DNA of 64,000 nucleotides, from positions 1,674,001 through 1,738,000 of the forward strand of contig CM074136.1 in assembly GCA_037178625.1 (NCBI GenBank), in the 5' to 3' direction. The first letter of the stretch is position 1. Each line of letters starts with the position of its first letter. A model generated the notes under the pieces. That model saw only the letters and a list, made by a program, of their open reading frames with translations. It was not told where the DNA came from and did no database searches. This document shows, in pieces, positions 60,997-64,000 of this stretch. The position numbers and the translations under genes were made by a program. This DNA is from Skeletonema tropicum. Lineage: Eukaryota > Bacillariophyta > Thalassiosirophyceae > Thalassiosirales > Thalassiosiraceae.

Positions 60997-63693
60997 TCAT
61001 GGTCGCAAGGATAGGATTTCAAGAAGCAAACCATGACTAACCGCCTTTATACCCTCACCCTTCGAAATCACATCAAAGTTTGCAACTATATATTCCATCG
61101 CAATCTCCTTGATTATATGACAGTGTGCCTCATGCGCTTCCTGAAGCAGAAATGTTGCATTTTCTGCCCCAATGCTTCGTCGGACAATGACACAACACAT
61201 ATCCCGCAGCGATGAAATTTGGTATAAGTCTGATGCAATGTAGAGCTCCACTGCATGATCGAGATCAATCTTGACCGAGTCGGTGTAAAGATATTCCAAG
61301 ATCAGCAAGAACACTGCACGGGAAATGGTGGGAATGGGAATCTCCACTCCAGCCTCACTCTCTCTCATTCCACTTCGGAACATGGCCGCAAAATGATCAC
61401 ATCGTTTGGCTAATACGGCTCGTAGGGCATAGATTGGTTGCCCTTCCACAATGAAGGTTACATCTGAATATTCTTCATCATTGACCATCTCCTTCATATC
61501 ATGAAGATAGCCGGCACTAACAGGAACCATTGTTCCAGGTGCACGACGTCGTGACCCTCCATCCGCAATCGATTGGGGCTCTACAAGGGCCGCAGTGTGT
61601 TCATTGTAAGATGCTACCCGAACAACCAAGTGTCCAACCAATCGTTCTACCAATTGTGGAGTAGATACCTTCTTTCCATTTCCGTGTCCCAGCTTGCCAT
61701 GGTCACCATTTCCCCACGTAAAGACTTCACCATTCGTAGTAAGAGCGACAGAATGACTCCATCCACACGTGATTTGCTGAAGTACAACCCCATCCAGTGC
61801 CTGGACAAGAGTAGGCTTAACTTTGTTGACTTTGTCGCCATGCCCAAGTTGTCCGTGCTCTCCTCCTCCAAATGTGTACATCTTCCCGTCCTCTGTAACG
61901 ACGGCGCTGTGAAATCCACCACAAGCAATTTGTTTGGGTCGCTTCCCAAGTAATGTTTCAATCAGACGAGGTGAGTGACAGTTGCGTTCTGCGCCGTGAC
62001 CAAGTCGTCCGAATTTACCCTGTTGTTGAAATCAAACAATTCGTTGAGGGAACAGAAATGAAGGTTAAGCAAGGGTACCTTTCCATCAATTTATTTTTCA
62101 ATAGAGAGAGAGAGACATTTCGTTACATACCTCTCCCCAAGTAAAGCACTCGCCCTGATCAGTCAAACAACCAGTATGAAACCCACAAGCACTCAATTGA
62201 ACAACTTTCTTTCCACTTAATCTCTCCAACAACTTGGGCGTGTACTGATGTCCTTCTGTATCACCGTGGCCGGCCACACCATTCTCTTTATCTCCCCCTG
62301 AGTAGCATTGAAGAAACAGCAAAACATACACATAAGTCCAATGAACTTCAAGAAAAGTTTCCATAACAAACAATCAAGCACAGCACTCCCTCCAAACTAC
62401 ATACTTACAAGTATACAAACATCCCTTATTGGTAACAACCGCCGTATGCCGTGACCCACACGCAATATCAATCACACTCAACCCCACAAGCGCCTCCACC
62501 CTCCTCGGGGTGGAATGTCCACTCTCACTCCCATGACCCAACTTTCCATACATCCCGCCACCCCACGTGTACAAATCTCCATTGGAGGAGACAGCGGCGG
62601 TATGATAACTCCCACAGGTAACATGAGTGATGATTTGTCCGGTGAGGGAATGGGTTAGGCGGGGAACGTACTTCCACCCATTGTCACCGTGACCTAATCG
62701 TCCATCATCACCTCTTCCCCAGGTGTATACTTCGCCTTCACCGGTGAGGACGACGGTATGTCCGGATCCACAGGCAATTTGTTTGACACCCACACCACGC
62801 AATGCATCGACGTAGGTGGGTTCATCCTGATCGGACGTATCACCAATACCCAATTGACCATCTTCCCCTCGTCCCCAGGAGTAGACGGTAAGTTCTCCAG
62901 GATAGGTTATAGAAGAGTATTGGGAATAGTGTATGTTGTTGTGAGACATGTCCATGTGGTGGTTCATCATCATGTGATTGTTGTGGGACATTTCGGATGC
63001 TGCGGCTTGAGAGGATGGTGCTCCGGCGGAACTACTGTAATAATTCTCATTATTGTTGTGTTGCTGTCGATGATGATAGAGATTATTGTTGTTTGGGTTG
63101 TTGTGAAAGTGAACATTATTATCGTGAACATTATCGTGAATGTTGTTGTTCGGGTTGTTGTTGTTGTTGTTTTGCATAATTACATCTTGAGAACTTGTAC
63201 CACTTCCCGTACTCGTGGGTCCCTGTTGTTGTTGTTGCATCATCATCATCATTCTTCCGTTACTATCTCCACTGCCATTCGATGCGGCAACATTATTACT
63301 ACTATTATTGGCAAATGAGGCAGCCGCTGCAGCAAATCGAGCAGTGGATCGTGACGAACCAGAGGAGGAAATTCCAGCGCTGCCAGTATTGTTGTCGTTC
63401 ATGTTGACATCTCCAGCAGCAGCAGCGACGTTGTTATCATAATTGATAGTATTGTTCATGGAGTGCTGCATCGCGTGAAGATTGTGGGTGGGATGAGATG
63501 CTGCCGTGCCTTGATGATGGAGATGATGATGTGCCGCCGCTCCGGCAGCCGATGCAATGTTATTGTTGCTTGCACCACCACCACCACCATTGCTGCTGCC
63601 CCTGCGAGAGGAGGAAGACTCGCGCATCGATTCACCGCCGCGAGTGCTGCTGCTGCGGATTTCGTCGTCGGGGGACGAGCCTTGGCCGCTCAT
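60997..63693 (-). CDS. RCC1-repeat and BTB-domain protein (RCBTB-like)
   Basis: 824 residues. The exons are 63693..62409, 62297..62131 and 62019..60997; both introns are 111 bp (62298..62408 GTAAGT...CTCAG; 62020..62130 GTATGT...AACAG). The joins give CLYTW-GDKENG and FTWGE-GKFGRLGHG, rebuilding RCC1 blades. A 280-residue low-complexity N-terminus (Asn/Gln/His/Ser runs) precedes about seven RCC1 repeats, each with a WGxGxxGxLGHG-type motif and CGxxHT/SA (for example YSWGRGEDGQLGIGD, YTWGRGDDGRLGHGD, YTFGGGEHGQLGHGD, FTWGNGDHGKLGHGN). A BTB domain follows (YSDVTFIVEGQPIYALRAVL; LAKRCDHFAAMFRSGMRESE). A BACK-like end reads VANFDVISKGEGIKAVSHGL then LEILSLRP. Such proteins may act as CUL3 adaptors or guanine-nucleotide exchange-like scaffolds. 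Confidence 0.9.
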
Positions 63694-64000
63694 ATTGTTG
63701 CTTGGTAATGTTGTGTTGTGGTCGTGCGGGTTTTATGAAAAAAGAGATGTCGTTCGCTGTTTACGATTTCAATTCAGTCGACAGTCGCGAGGCGCTTTCG
63801 CCTGATTTGTGTGTGTTGACGCAGTATGAGAATGTCACTCGTGACTCGCGATGATGCCTCAAAAACTCGCTCAATCAATCTGCAGACTTCTGACCTCAGC
63901 TCAGACAACACAAGCACAAGCACATGCATTCATTCTAATCTGATCTCTAGCAAGCGTCTCTCCCTCTATGCTTTCCTACCTGATCGAGTGTGTCTCCCGA
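63694..64000. other. RCC1-BTB gene upstream region, no further gene seen
   Basis: 307 bases to the window end. They probably hold the 5'UTR and promoter of the RCC1-BTB gene. No other feature is recognised. Confidence 0.3.

Noticed and set aside
62758..63318. Val/Ile-rich plus-strand frame of 186 codons
   Set aside because: Antisense of the Asn/Gln/His runs at the N-terminus of the RCC1-BTB protein.

Overview
This is nuclear DNA of a gene-dense eukaryote. Most likely it comes from a stramenopile, probably a centric diatom. The grounds are short GT-AG introns (82-135 bp, with one of 418 bp), long intron-poor genes on both strands, protein families typical of eukaryotic core biology beside lineage-specific ones, and many Ser/Asn/Gln/Asp homopeptides. 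The diatom assignment is inference from gene style. No rRNA or organelle gene is present to test it.

Region 1 (1-16.8 kb) is ordinary housekeeping DNA. In order it holds a GT61-type glycosyltransferase broken at a G19 run, cytosolic-type valyl-tRNA synthetase (4 exons), a vacuolar-type amino acid transporter, EBP2 and URB2 head to head, and an F-box/LRR protein. EBP2, URB2 and the NOP12/RBM34-like gene at 37 kb all belong to 60S pre-rRNA maturation.

Region 2 (16.9-33.3 kb) is a repeat-rich island. It has about 4.7 copies of a 184-186 bp tandem repeat, a second decayed tandem array, and two nested inverted-repeat elements (outer 19.77-23.89 kb, inner 20.26-22.34 kb) around a decayed spliced gene. 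Next comes a 2-kb segmental duplication carrying an MFS-transporter pseudogene, a tRNA-Arg(UCG) and a small two-exon gene of unknown function. Then follow a TA-flanked MITE and a 370-bp repeat pair with a strong hairpin kept by a compensatory base-pair change. One tRNA copy lies at the end of a 225-bp insertion flanked by a 16-bp target-site duplication.

Region 3 (33.4-50.1 kb) holds an RMC1-like regulator of the MON1-CCZ1 Rab7 GEF, NOP12/RBM34, tRNA-Leu(AAG), TRAPPC10, a TLC-domain membrane protein, a single-pass protein with a beta-propeller-like ectodomain plus its decayed partial copy, a double-SAP protein, a C20orf27-like protein and a Cys-rich hypothetical protein.

Region 4 (50.5-64 kb) holds a divergently transcribed pair: an HMG-box/coiled-coil protein and a 1181-residue repeat protein. 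They share a 'YELE...WVEY' module. A frameshifted paralogue of the HMG protein lies at 59.5-60.6 kb. The window ends with a three-exon RCC1-BTB protein.

Exon joins were worked out by eye from GT-AG sites and reading-frame continuity. Homology calls come from recalled family motifs, not from searches.
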